DNA from: Chamaecyparis obtusa
Lineage: Eukaryota > Streptophyta > Pinopsida > Cupressales > Cupressaceae
DNA length: 64,000 nucleotides
Direction: 5' to 3'
Assembly (NCBI GenBank): GCA_027943335.1
Contig: BSBK01007743.1
Span: forward strand, 72,001-136,000
The notes under the pieces were generated by a model. It ran no database searches. It had not been told where the DNA came from and saw only the letters and a program-made list of their open reading frames with translations. Position 1 is the stretch's first letter, and each line of letters opens with the position of its first letter. This document shows, in pieces, positions 24,106 through 36,907 of the stretch. Made by a program: the position numbers and the translations under genes.

Positions 24106-24189
24106 TCTTAATGAAGAAACCTTGTCCATAATGCCTCTCGCCATAACCTTATCTTTGGTGATCTGTATAGGAGGGGTTTAGATGGGACA

Positions 24190-25245
24190 CTTCTTAGGTG
24201 CTTGGAAAAGGATGAGTCTGACCAAGAGTTAGTTGACATCCATGAGGGAATTTGTGGAGGACATTCCAATGGTCTTGCCATGGCCCAAAGGTTGCTTAGG
24301 GCGAGGTACTATTGGCCCACAATGCAGATGGATGCTATAGCTTTTGCCAAGTCTTGTGAAAAATGTCAGAAACATGGAAACTTGATTCATGCTCCAGGAA
24401 GGGAGCTTATTCCTTCTATTTCTCATTGGCCATTTTAGTGTTGGGCCTTTGACCTTCTTGGGTAGATTCATCCCAAGTCATCAGGTGGACATAAGTTGAT
24501 AATTACTGCTACTGACTACTTTACCAAATGGGTAGAAGTTGTTCCACTATCTGTTGCTTTAGGCAAGACAATTTCTTTGTTCATATTGAATCATATCATT
24601 TGTCGGTTTGGGATACCTTCTGAGATAATCACTGACAATGGAGGTCAGTTCAAAAACAAGGACCTTACACACCTATGCAAGAAATTCAAGATAAAATAGC
24701 ATTGGTCCTTCATTTACTTCCCGCAAGGAAATGGACAAGCAGAGGCCTCTAATAAAACCATTCTTAAGATTCTCCATAGAATAGTTCACAAGAATGGTTG
24801 AGACTGACACTTACAGATCAATCCAGCCTTATGGGCTTATAGAATGAGTATACATACTCCCACAAGGGCTACTCCTTTTTCCCTCACTTATGGTGCTGAG
24901 GCAGTATTACCTTTAGAAGTAGATATTCCCTCACTTAGAGTCTCTCTCAAAGGTTTGATTACAGATGACAATTATCATGCCATGAGATTGGAAGAATTGG
25001 AACTTCTTGATGAGAAATGAAGAGCATCTTTTGATCACATGAGAGTCTACCAAAATCATATGTCCAAAGCATTAAACAAGAAGGTTCACCCTAGAGAATT
25101 TCAAGTAGGAGATCTTGTCCTATGTCAGAATCCTAAGAACCAACAACATCAAGAACAAAAGGGCAAATTTGAACCTAACTGGCTTGAACCATACATTATT
25201 ACTACTACTTTTGGGATAGGTTCTTACTTGCTATCTGATGAATAG
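24190..25245 (+). pseudogene. Gypsy integrase
   Basis: The zinc-binding HHCC region reads GICGGHSNGLAM, ARYYWPTM, SCEKCQKHG. The core shows AFDLLG (first Asp), ITDNGGQFKNKDL (second Asp) and PQGNGQAEASNKT (Glu), so the DDE triad is in place. The C-terminal region (FQVGDLVLCQNPKNQ, YIITTTFGIGSYLL) matches the usual integrase tail. Stops at ~24440, ~24460, ~24700 and ~24800 break the frame. Confidence 0.9.
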
Positions 25246-27316
25246 GGGGAATAGCTCCTTGACCCTACTAATGTTTTGCACCTCAAGAAGTTCTATCCAT
25301 GATGCCTATTCTGTCTGGGGGATCCTTTGTACATATTTATTGATCCTGAAAAAATACCAAAAAAATTCATATATGATGCTGAAAAAATCCTTAAAAGCAT
25401 ATAAAGTCCTAAAAAAATACAAAAAAATCAAAAAATGCAAAAAATTCAAAAAAATACAAAAAGTGCCTTGGTGAAAACCTAGAAATAGGCACCTTGGTAG
25501 CAAAAATACAAAAAAATTGAAAAAATAAAAAATAAAAAAATTTCCAAGTGGTGAAAACTTGGAAACATGCACTACTTGAGGCCTTTGCACCCTTGTCTTT
25601 TAGCATGCATCCTCGACACTTAGCCATTCTCCATCATGACTTAACCTTGTTTCCTTAGTCTGGAATTGGTCTTTGTCTTTGTCTAGGGGGCATACCTATT
25701 TGCATTGGTTCTTTAGGTGCGTTTGTCTCTTGGGGCATTTCACAAACAGGTGTTTTTCAACACTACCCTAGCGTCGAGTGTTTCTTAATACTTATCAGAT
25801 GTCTCACCTACTAGTCTAGTATGATGTTCCATTTCTCATTTGTAGATGTGATAATCAGAGTTTGACTCTATGACCAACACACACGTACTTAAACACTTGA
25901 CTCATTGAGATATGTTGACTTTATTTATTTTGTGTGCTATCTATGAGAATTTCTTTGATGAGTGGTCTCTCCTTGAGAAGTTTTCAATGATGCATAGCTA
26001 GAAGACTGAGGGTATGAGAACATGCTTTATTTCTTTATCTACTTGTGGGTATATTTCATTGATCCTAACTATCATGAGCATTTATGCTAGTCCTACTTGA
26101 CACTAGGGATTGACAAGGTATTATCCTTGACTATTTTGTGAGTGAATGCTTATAGCCATCTTGACCTTCTTATGTCCTGATGCAAGCATAATCTCGCTAT
26201 AGTAAACTTAGGTAATCTCACTGCACTAGTCATCTTGACCTACATGTCTTTGGTGCCTAGGTGGGATTCTCACATTTCTATCTAATATAGATCATATTCA
26301 TATACCCATAGTCATACTAGTGAGTATTGTATGATCTTACGACACTACCAATAATGCTCGATGATGATAATTAGATGTCTATAAATGTTGTGACCTTGCA
26401 AGTCAACCACTTTTCATAGTATCTTACATTCCTAGGTTCATATTAGTTTAGTTTTCCATCTTGCATATGGAGAGAGCTCTCCTTTTTATCTTACATGGAC
26501 CTATCGGTCAACTGCACTCATTTCCCCTTTTCTTGATCATGTCTTTCACTCTTTGTCTTTCATCTCAAACCTATTCCTATCATCATAAGGGGTTAATCAT
26601 ATCATCATATCTATATCTCAAAAATGTCATTTTTAGAAACATGAGAATTAAACATACATCTATGAGAGAGAATATACATGAGCATATAAACATACATTTT
26701 GAGAAAAATGACAAGAGAATACATAAACTGATACACTCATCACAAGTGAGACGTAAACACAAGATATATTGAACATCCAGTAATCTCATATATAAATCAA
26801 TGTCATCATACAACATACAATATGAGATCCCAAAATTTGGATCACAAGTCTCAGGATATGTCTCAAAGCATCTAAACCTAAGCCCTAAACCTAGGTCTGA
26901 CTCTCCCCATCATGTGGTGGTGGAGGTTGTGCTGCTACCCTATCTGGCACCATATCTGATTTGCTTTCCCTTTGAGAGTAAGATGGCACTCTCTATCCCT
27001 CGGGTATAGCCTGTAGATAGAGTCCATGATAATAGGTAGCTCCTACTGTCTCTCTCCAAATCTTTGTTGTGTCTACCTATGCTGCCTGCTCCCAGCATGC
27101 TATCTCCACCCTAAGATCAGTGATCTATTGATCTCTCTCTGCCCTTAGGTCAGCTAGCTATTGGTCTCTCATTGCTATGGTGATGTGTAGCTACTGCATG
27201 TTTGTCTCTAGAGCTTGGATCTTGGCTCTCAGGTCATCCCCTCCTGCAGGATGATCCTACTGTACCTCTGCCTATCGGCAAGCTGGCCTCACCTCATCCT
27301 CAAGGGTCACTGATCT
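25246..27316 (+). other. Gypsy 3' region, A-rich, no gene seen
   Basis: An A-rich stretch at ~25350-25550 contains two copies of a GGTGAAAACCTAGAAA / GGTGAAAACTTGGAAA motif with a GCACCTTGGTAGCAAAAA piece. Such repeats are common after pol in Tat elements. The remainder to 27316 has only short random frames. Confidence 0.5.
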
Positions 27317-28720
27317 CTATCCCCATGGCCATTTTAGGCCACCTAATCCTAATCCCTCCCCCATCTTAATCCCTCTCCCTCTCCCTCTCCCTCTCCCTTC
27401 ATCTCCTCCATCTCCCCCATCATCCCCATCCCCACCCTGAGCTACTACTGATGCATCAGGTACTATGAAACAAGGGAATGGTGCCCTCCGCCACTCAGCC
27501 CTGTATGCTACATCTGATCCTACATCAGCCATATCGGGAAGGTACTCCCAAGGCTCCCTCTTGATGCCATCTATCTCTGTAATGGCTTGCTGATAGTCCA
27601 ACATGGGTAGCCACCCATGTCCCTCCTCATCCCTAGCCCTGGCATAAGTAGTAGTCTCTGTGGAGACCCACTGCTACCTCCCAAACTGCCGCCATACCCG
27701 TGTGATGCAGAATCTCTCGACAATCTTGGAGTGTTGACCTACCAATGGTTAGCTATATAGCATGTAGCTCAGCTCATCGTCTACATCCCCCCATGCCTCA
27801 GCATCCTTGTATGGCCTCCATGTGAATGAGGTCATCTCATCTAGGATCCACCTATAATATGTCACATCCCCAGTATGGGCATGTGATATGAATCCTCTGT
27901 ACCTATATATGTACGGGTATCTCCGCTCTCTTAGCTGAATCCTGGGCCATATCACAACAATGTGATCCCAAGCCCACACCTATGCTAGGATGGCACCGCA
28001 AGCCCATGTCTGACCATACCTATAGATGATCTTGTGCAGCTCATGATACATCTCTACAAGTATGGTAGGTCCCCATGCCATGCACCAAGGTCTGCCTACC
28101 AAGTCCACTAGTAGTCTGCCCCATCCGAGAGGAAATCCCTTCTGATTGTGATCAGTCATCAGGGCTTATGAGATGATGGATGCCACAATGCACAACACTG
28201 GGAAGTCTTTGCCAAAATCATCTATTAGCCGCTCCCAAATGATGTGCCTATCAATGATAGTGACATCCTGAAACATGCCCTAGATAGCATGTCAGCCCTC
28301 AGTGGCATCTTGATCATAGTATACCTGTGCCACCAAACAATCATGTTAGTTTTCATCATATGGGAACATTATATTTAAATGATTATATCTTAAATCATGA
28401 TTTTATTCACCGGTTCTCCATGGCATGGTACTCAGAGAATCCGATAGACATCCTCCAGTGTGATGGATGCCTCTCCTATGGGCAGGTGGAAGGTGTTGTG
28501 CTCACTATGCCATCTCTTAGCAAGAGTAATCAACAACCCATGATCCACTCAGATATTTGGGAACCGCACCAAATATCTAAATCACATTGCTTGCAAGTCA
28601 ACCTTGCCCGGATCATCAAGATCTTGAGCGCACTTCAGCCCCACCACCTTCGGTGCTCTGATGAGTAGCACCAGAAAGTGCTCTTTCAAACCATTAAACC
28701 AAGCCAAATGTCAGTACATA
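27317..28720 (-). pseudogene. Antisense plant-mobile-domain (PMD) relic
   Basis: Read on the minus strand, 28440-28545 encodes RWHSEHNTFHLPIGEASITLEDVYRIL followed by VPCHGEP, close to the signature of the plant mobile domain (MAIN/MAIL-like; typically W-x-x-ETHTFHLPxGE-x-x-x-TLEDV). Further on, 27749-27979 gives MWAWDHIVVIWPR, then FISHAHTGDVTYYRWILDEMT and TWRPYKD, matching the later part of the same domain. At the C-terminus (27317-27604) are a Gly/Asp-rich and (Arg-Gly) repeat stretch. Stops and frameshifts make it dead. PMD genes in antisense near the 3' LTR are known from some plant gypsy elements. Confidence 0.75.
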
Positions 28721-30097
28721 TCATGATGAATGACTAAAAAAATTAGTACAAGGCATATACAACGTAAACTTGTCTAGACCCATGTCATTTTTGCTCAAAA
28801 ATACTTAAAAATATCAAATTTTGCACTTAGGTGATACTGCTTTCAGAACAAGTATCGTGCAATACTTCTTTCTATAGTAGTGCGATATACCTTTGGTCAT
28901 GTGATACTTCGCTAGGTATCATGTGATAGTACACCAGTTATCGTGCGATACTGTGTCTATACGCGTGTGATACTTTGGAGACCCGTGAAGTATTGCGCAA
29001 TGTTTCTCCCCAAAGGGCGCGATAATTCTAAAGTATCATGCAATATTTCACCCTAATCTCAAAATTTGAACTTTTAAAAATTTAAAAACGTGCTAAAAGC
29101 ATATTAAATGCAATAAATGACTCAAAACAGGCATGTTTTCTGAAAACATACCGGGGCAGGATAGTGTGGAGGCCGGTTGTACAATCAGGCTCACTCAAAT
29201 CGATGCCTGTGGATGGGAACTCCTACTTGCTAGGCCATTTTCTCTCTCTAAGCTCTCAAAATTCTCAAAATGTCTAAATGACATGATTTTGAAAACGACA
29301 CTTTTTTCCCCGTTTATAGCATTTTGACTTTTTGACGTAGTTTTCAAAACACCTCAAATTTGCATGAAAATTGCACCCCTAGCTAATCTCGACATCTTGG
29401 ATCCATTTTTAGACTCAAAATTGAAATCCTAGTTAATCTTGATAGTCAAAATTGCATTTCAAAATTTCCCCCTCGTCTACGCTGTTGGCTGAGCATTTGA
29501 GGCCTGATCCTGCGATCTTTGTTGGGGCATCTTCATTTCTTCACCCTCATCTCTTTCAACCTCCTAGTCTATCATTCATTTTCACTCACTTCATTTTTTC
29601 TGAGTTTGACTTGGTCAAACTAGGGCATTTTTTCACTACTTGATGGTTATCCTATTGTCCTATTCTTCGATTATGATTTCTAGTGACTTGATCAGGTTTA
29701 TCAATTTGTTGTTCTCCTCTACCTGATTTTGATTTTGATTCCAAGGGGGTAGTACCTATCAGCTTTATCATTCAGCTCAGCTCAAGATTTTTATTTGGAG
29801 ACTTGATTATCACCTAGCAACGAAGGTGGGGATTTTGTCTTTCCATTTTTATCTCCTATTTTTCAGACTCGATTATTGCCTAGCAGCGATGGCGATAGTT
29901 TTGTCTAAGGCTTGATTTCCACCTAGTAGCAATGGTGTTGGTCTTGTCTTTTACCTTTTCCTTATTTTGTCCTGATGTGTTCCCAAAATGAACACACATC
30001 TAGGTTGTTTTGTGATCCCAAATCGATCTCACATTTCAATTCTTCTCTGACCACATGTGTTCCCAAAATAATCACACATTAGTCAAACAGGGGCAAA
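28721..30097 (+). other. Gypsy 3' non-coding region and polypurine tract
   Basis: A dense cluster of TATCGCGCGATA-like motifs (for example TATCGTGCGATACT, GTATTGCGCAAT, GGGCGCGATAATT) lies at ~28830-29050. Later there are three related segments (29810-29960) sharing CTAGCAACGA/GCAGCGATGG. The region ends with CAAACAGGGGCAAA (30084-30097), the probable polypurine tract next to the 3' LTR. No gene is seen. Confidence 0.6.
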
Positions 30098-31110
30098 TGT
30101 ATGCACTCTAAAATGGTCACCTAGACTTTGGGCCCCCATTCAGCAATTTATCAAATCCCTGAATCAATATTTTCAAAAATCAGCATTTTATCAATTATAT
30201 CAATTTCCTTGATCAAATCCTATTTTATCATTTTTTATTATTTGCCTTGGGCTAACCATTTTATTCTAAGTCTTTATTTAATTAAAAGGAATATTTCCTC
30301 CCCTTTTAATAAATAAAAAGCCCCCACTTTTCATCTTATCCTAAGTTGCACAAATAAAGCATTATTCTTATTTTATAAAAAGGAAAAAAACACTTTTTGT
30401 CTCATATGGACACAAAAGTCAACCCTTATTTTCTCATTGGAGGATATTTGTGGACATGGATTGCTCTTCTTTGATGCTCCACCGTTGATTAAGTCTTTTT
30501 CCTCTTAATCTCCATGGTCCATTCCTTTTTATTTCCTATAAAAGGAGAGCTCTCTTCCTCATTTGCATATATAGATCATTCATGTTTTATGCTAATGTTA
30601 TGCTATAGGTTTTCTAGGTCAGTTGGAGCTCTTTGAAGACATCCTTGCATCCAAGCTTTGAAGACATTGTTGTTGCATCTCATTTAGTTTGCTTTCATAG
30701 TTGCATAATCATGGCATTCTTAGTATAGATTTCCTTTATGCAATAGATTAATCTCACATAGCCTAATTAGGAAGGTTTTAATCCTTGTACTTTCCTTTCA
30801 TAGATTAGATTTCATTTCAAGCATTGCATTGTTATCATTTATCTTAGCTTGCATCTTCATTCTTAATATAGCTTGCATTTGCAATTCATTTGATTTCAGT
30901 GGAGATATTGGCACTCTTGCCCTTGTCGTCATTTGAATCTCTCATTGTGTGGTTGACTAGAAAGGTCATTAGCTTCATAGCTCTAGCTGAGAGCAATTTT
31001 ACAATCTTGCAACTCCATACATAAAGAGCTATGGATCGATTTGTGAGGGCTCATTCTTGAGTTTCCTTGCATGTAAGGATTTATAGAAGTGCACTACTTT
31101 TGTGTGTACA
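30098..31110 (+). repeat. Gypsy 3' LTR
   Basis: This 1013-bp LTR is nearly identical to 12994-14031 over its length, apart from scattered substitutions and the short extra block in the 5' copy. It ends GTGTGTACA and is followed by the ATATG duplication. Confidence 0.93.
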
Positions 31111-31350
31111 ATATGACCCTTTAAGACTCCATTAGACAGGTATTAAAATGTAATTTACATTTAAATATGTAATTTATGTAATTGATTTTACTTTCAAATA
31201 ATGTAGTGAAATGCATGCATAGTATATAATTTTATTTTTATTTAAATTAGGAAAATGCATGTATGTATATGTAGACTTTATTTGACAGTAAGTAAAATCT
31301 TTTAGGTACATATATATTCTCTCTTTATCAAACATTATTACACATCACAC
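31111..31350 (+). promoter_or_regulatory. Upstream region of the transposon's plus-strand gene
   Basis: After the TSD a short remnant of the left array (ATATGACCCTTTAAGACTCC) leads into AT-rich DNA. A TACATATATATTC stretch at ~31308-31320 lies 30-40 bp before the candidate ATG and could act as a TATA region. This is a weak, position-based inference. Confidence 0.3.
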
Positions 31351-33069
31351 ATGGCAGATGCACCGATTCCCCCTGTAGAACTATTTTCACGCACTAATAG
31401 AGAGATTCAACGACTGCAAGAATCTATAAATAATCCATCTAGCTCTACTGTCTATAAGAGCACATGTCTATCCATCCGTAATAGCTTGATTAGCATTAGT
31501 AATGACATTCATGGTACCACTCCATATGCCCCAGATATTATAGAGTCCATACTTGAGAAGAAGAGACAAGAGGTTGGCTCTGGTCTTCTCTTAAGGAGGT
31601 ACAGGCTTTAGTTCCTAAAGTGACCCTGAAAGGGGAATTTTTCCCCTCTTATGCTATATCAGGTTACTAGGTGTGTGGATCCTGCTATATCAGCATTGAT
31701 ATACCCTAGATTTTTAGCTACCCATGGTCGTTATCTGAATAACGACCAAATTCCACTGTACTTTGCACAACAATTTTTTGCTGAGGTTTGTTTAGGTCAT
31801 GTTGTTAATTACACTGATTTGCCAAGACATCTAGGATAGGGGCATGAGAAGCTTGCTAATAGAGATGCTTATTGTTGACCTAATCAACAGAGACCAATAC
31901 ACAGGGCCATTGTTGGTCAGAGGGCACTTGCTATAGCTCCTTCATTGGGCCCTGTTGCAAATGATGTTATTCATAGCACCCAGCTTCGAGCTATGATTGA
32001 TAGTGTGGGGGACATTGTAGCAGTTGCCACATCCATATCTAGTGATCAGGTTGGTCAATACCTAATATCTCAATGACACTCCAGATCGTCAGGTGGAGCA
32101 TCTACTAGTAGGACCGGAAATGACATGTACACTGTAGTAGGAATCCCTTCACTTTCTAGCCTAGAGGGACTTACAGGGGATATGACACAAGTGACACTGA
32201 ATAGCTTGGCTGAGGATCTATTGGATGCATATGCATTTATAGCAGTAGAGCATGATATCCCCATATTAGAGGTTAGATCTTGTGTGGGTAATGTCAGATA
32301 CACTCAGTCACATCCTTCTCACCTAGACCGTGGCCATAGTTGCAGTGCTCGTGAGGATCCACCTACTGACCACTCCATTGTTGCATAGGGAGAGGCATAG
32401 CATACAGACCCTTAGTCAGTACAGGCCATCAGTTCTCTGATGTTGGTGTTGACGATGTTGAGTTTAGCACGACCACTATAGGCTATCTAGATTTGTTGAC
32501 ATGTGATGATATGACTTCCATGCCATCTCATCTGGTTAGTCCATTGCATTCATCATTAGAGAGGCATGTGCAGTCTACTCATGTTGTAGATGCAGATTTG
32601 AGCTTGGACCAGGCACAACAAAATCTTGATACCTTGGTTGATAGGATTGAGGCCAGTGAATCCGAGTACTATTAGTTTCCACCACCTACACAAGTATAAA
32701 TCATATTATATACATGTATTTAATGTTACAATTTTAAACTTAAATTTATTTTCAAAATTTCAATCAATTGATTTATTTTTTGTCTACCAGGATATGCCTC
32801 TTGTTACTCCTTCTTTGGGTATTGATCATGTACATTGTCGGGACTCACTCGATGATGACATCAGTAGTGGACAGGTGAGTTTTTAATTTATTATCTGTGT
32901 GTACACACTTTATAACATGTTTTCTTGTACAATATTTTAAATCAAACTTAAGATATTTTTGTACAATGTTTATATGTTTTAATTTATATATCTCTTTCTT
33001 TGTAGGGATCTACACATCCTTCACAGCATGATAGTCACTCTGGGTGTGACCCCTTAGTGAGGAGTTGAC
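31351..33069 (+). pseudogene. Unrecognised companion gene of the giant transposon
   Basis: A coding region starts at ATG 31351 (MADAPIPPVELFSRTNRE) and stays readable in frame 1 to ~32390 with stops at 31609, ~31837 and ~31876. One segment near 31590-31650 reads better in another frame (EVQALVPKVTLKGEFFP), so a frameshift is likely. The 3' part is split by probable introns: an exon at ~32791-32874 is preceded by TTTTTGTCTACCAG and followed by GTGAGT, and a next exon starts after TTTCTTTGTAG at 33005 and ends at the stop near 33067. No domain was recognised. It lies between the left array and the transposase, facing it, so it may be a second transposon protein. Confidence 0.5.
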
Positions 33070-33095
33070 ATGATGAGTCCTAGGCACTTTCATAT

Positions 33096-33562
<467 letters not shown>

Positions 33563-33734
33563 TTTGATGAACTATATTTCATTTCTAGACTCTACATGAC
33601 CGATTGACGTGTTTGATGTTATATTTCATTTCTAGATGGGCTTTTGATAGAATGTTTGACATGCATGATTGATTCATATGTTTCATAATTACAGTACTTG
33701 ATCTACACACATGATTGATGTTTCATGCATGTAC

Positions 33735-33737
<3 letters not shown>

Positions 33738-33812
<75 letters not shown>
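33738..33812. repeat. (TA)n microsatellite
   Basis: A second pure TA run sits close to the 3' end of the transposase gene. Confidence 0.95.
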
Positions 33813-33814
<2 letters not shown>

Positions 33815-34470
33815 CACTCTAGATACATGTGCATGTGTGTGATGAACTTATAAATTTTCAATACTTTCAATTATAGATTACATACACATGTACATGTACA
33901 TGTAAATAGTAACTAACACCTTCCACATTTCCAAGCTTTGCTACTACTGCAAAAATATGACCCGCATTTAAAGTGAACTTTTAATTTTAGAAACTTGTAA
34001 ATATAAATTAAACAACCTTTATTTAAATGAATTGAGAACTTATGAGTCCTTTTTAAAAACATGTACATAAACACACACATACCAATTTTGATCAAACCTG
34101 AAATGTGGTCATAATCTGTAGAAATCAATGGAATGTCGTCAGAGCTTTCATCCTGAATGTCATTTGTGTTTGTAGCATCTAGTGGAACCAAATTCCATTC
34201 ACTAACATATCAACATTTTTGGTTGATACATTCGTCATAGTTTTCAAAAATGTAGTCATAACAAAAGAATGAATAATCTCTAGTGTACAATGACCACACA
34301 TTACTATCTGTACTCATAACTGAATGTAGGGATCTTGTTTTATCTACTCTCTTGCATCCATGGATTGATCTTCTGTCAACACTTGAACAATAGAGAGGTC
34401 ACATGTAAAAATTAAAGACATATATATAAGTTAGTTCTCAAACAATAATCAATAAATTTAAAATTAGTAC

Positions 34471-36372
34471 CTGTTATCTCCTAGAATACTTAGAAGGGTA
34501 TGACTCGATCTAATCGTGATGATGTGTTATCATGATTTGGCACCATAAAATGCATCTTGCACCACTCAACTACATCATGAGCATTATTTATACAATATCC
34601 CTGATAGTCCAGTTGATACTTTCTTAAAGCAAGTTTGATACAAGCTCCTACACCATCATGCTCTCCCTTTCCATGTTCACTCTCAAAGAAACTCCAAATA
34701 TGTGGTATCTTTTGGTATCGATGATATCTACATAGTGCATAAAATAACCTTGCTGATTTAAATTGTGTTGCACATCCATCCGACCAAACAAAATGCTTTT
34801 CAATTTTGATGCCTTTGTTTTCCAAATATCCAAAAAATGTCTTAAAGAAATGTTCGACAAAATGTATGTCATGCTCTATATCATCACTAATGTAAAAGTG
34901 ATATTCTTTCTTTATGACTCATGCTTCATATGTACTTTCAACACCATCCAAATCTAATTGTGCATGTCGATAAGACACATGTACCATGATAGTCACCTGC
35001 TCTGTATAGTAGTATTCTACTTGAAGTTGTTTTTGAGATACAAAGGAGTAGTTCTCTGCAAAATCAACAACCGATAAAATCATTCCAACTGGAAATGATT
35101 CTTTTTGTATTTGGAATTGTTCTACCTACCATTTAGCAAAAAAAACATGTCATATGTATGGTTGAATCAATTTATGAAAATTCTCCATAAATGTTGCAAC
35201 AGGTATCTCATCTTCTACATATCCCAACCTTGTTGATTCTTTCCCAACTTTTGTTTCATATTTTATGTACTTGTATCTCTTGCATTTTATCATCCTCGCC
35301 ATGTCAGTATCTTCAAGTCTTAAAGGAAATTTAGCCAAATTCCTGCATGTTTTACAAGTTCCTCTTATGCAATCTATTTCATGTATTTCATGATCAATTG
35401 ATTTGTTACATAAGATTAATGTTATGAATTGACTTGGATGTTTAGGAAAATCATTTTGAGAATCACGACTTTCTTCTATCATCTTTCTAAACCCTTGGTA
35501 GTAGAGATCGAATTCAATGTGATATCGACAACAACAAGTTTCAAAAGATTTATTTATCTTTACAAAAAATGGCTTTAATCTTTCAAACATTGTTTGTCCA
35601 ATCTTAATATCAGGATTTGAGTTACAAAATGAGAGATACAATTCATGTTGTGTGGTGTCCAACCAATGTTTTGTGTGCTGGAAATATTCCTTAGGCCCAG
35701 TCATCTTCTTGATAATGTGTCTTGTATATGGTGAAGGATGAGTATGATCAGTCCAAAATGATGTAACTAAGTTCCTAACTGTTTCATTAATTCTATCAGA
35801 CTGAGGAGCTCTACACATTAGTGCCCAATTACCTTCCAATGTAGTATCATCCAAATTGATTCTTCTTTTCAAATTGTGTGTCATTGTCTTCCTACTGTAC
35901 CTAATCTGAGATGAAAGTGAAGAAATTTGTCTTCTTTGGGACATGTTTTTATTTAAAATAGATGTCAGTATCACTCTTCTTGAAATGGACCTATCTGTAC
36001 ATCTAGTTGTTTTCCCAATAGAATGCAAACCTTCCTTAACACTATCAACAATATTTTTTTGTACGTTACTTGATTTTAACTTTTTCAAACTTGCATCTAC
36101 ACCTAATAATTTTAATGGCTCTTTTAACTCATCTTTAAGAAGTGTAATTGATAATAGTTGAGTTTTTTCAAGTGTACCAAGATTCTCAAATTGTTTCATT
36201 ATTTTCTTAGACTTTTTATTCAATGCCCTCTTCGTAATATTTATGGGTTGTTTAGCATAATCTCTCAATTTTTCCACATCCATTTCAATTAAATGATCTA
36301 TGCTTTTACGATTAATTTTTCTCTTCAACTGTTGGAGTAGATTATCATTCACATATGTTTCTTGCACTTCCA
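34471..36372 (-). pseudogene. Core exon of the transposase-like gene
   Basis: This 1.9-kb exon stays open for 407 codons from 36373 to 35150. It continues in the same frame past TGA and TAG codons to the second half (open again from 34825). N-terminal half: helical, Lys-rich, with ITKRALNKKSKK and GNWALMCRAPQSD. Middle: ETCCCRYHIEFDLYYQGF, then CIRGTCKTC and a basic strand. C-terminal half: VVDFAENYSF, the QVTIMVHVSYRH strand, VWSDGCATQFK, FFESEHGKGEHDGVG and NAHDVVEWC. The motif order and the flanking TIRs support a transposase. The exact fold family is not established. Confidence 0.7.
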
Positions 36373-36907
36373 CTACAAATAAAATAAAATAAAAAACCTT
36401 AATATCTCATCTTAAGGGGACCTTCATGAAATAAGTATTTACAAGCTCTTGAAAATGTTCTACCTATAATAATTTATACATTAATTCAAGAGAAACACAT
36501 ACTTGTTTGACCTTGGGTTGATTCAACCTGGGATGCCCCTTGTCCAACATTTTCATCATCAAAGGCTGCATGTATACAACAAAAACAATAACTTCTTCTT
36601 AGGGGAAAGACCCAAAATATATATTCACCAATAAAAGACTAAATTGAGATAGTGACTAAATCGAGAGAGTCTGTGAGAGAAAGAGAGATGTGTACTTATT
36701 TGATATTCTGATAGTTGAGCTTGTTGAGCTTTTGATGACCCTTCTCCAACATCTGAAGGTTGGGCTTGTTGAGCTTGTAATGACCCTTCTCCAACTTCTG
36801 AAGGTTGGGCTTGTTGTGCTTGTGATGACCCTTCTCCAACTTCTGAAGGTTGGGAAACTTGTTGAGCTTGTGATTATTGAGCATTTCCTACACATGTATG
36901 AAGTATA

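Larger units (their letters stand above)
12994..31110 (+). mobile_element. 18.1-kb Ty3/gypsy retrotransposon, Tat type
   Basis: LTRs at 12994-14031 and 30098-31110 begin TGTATGCA and end TGTGTGTACA, and both are flanked by ATATG (12989-12993 and 31111-31115), a perfect 5-bp TSD. Inside are a 3.4-kb leader, gag, protease, RT, two RNase H domains, integrase, and a long 3' region with an antisense relic. A second, RVT_3-type RNase H after the normal one is diagnostic of the Tat/Ogre lineage, and the large size fits. Many stops and frameshifts interrupt gag-pol. The LTRs are very similar, so it is among the younger insertions here. It landed in the left array of the giant transposon. Confidence 0.93.

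Noticed and set aside
25306..25627. Phe-rich minus-strand frames
   Set aside because: They result from the A-rich tract after the gypsy integrase.
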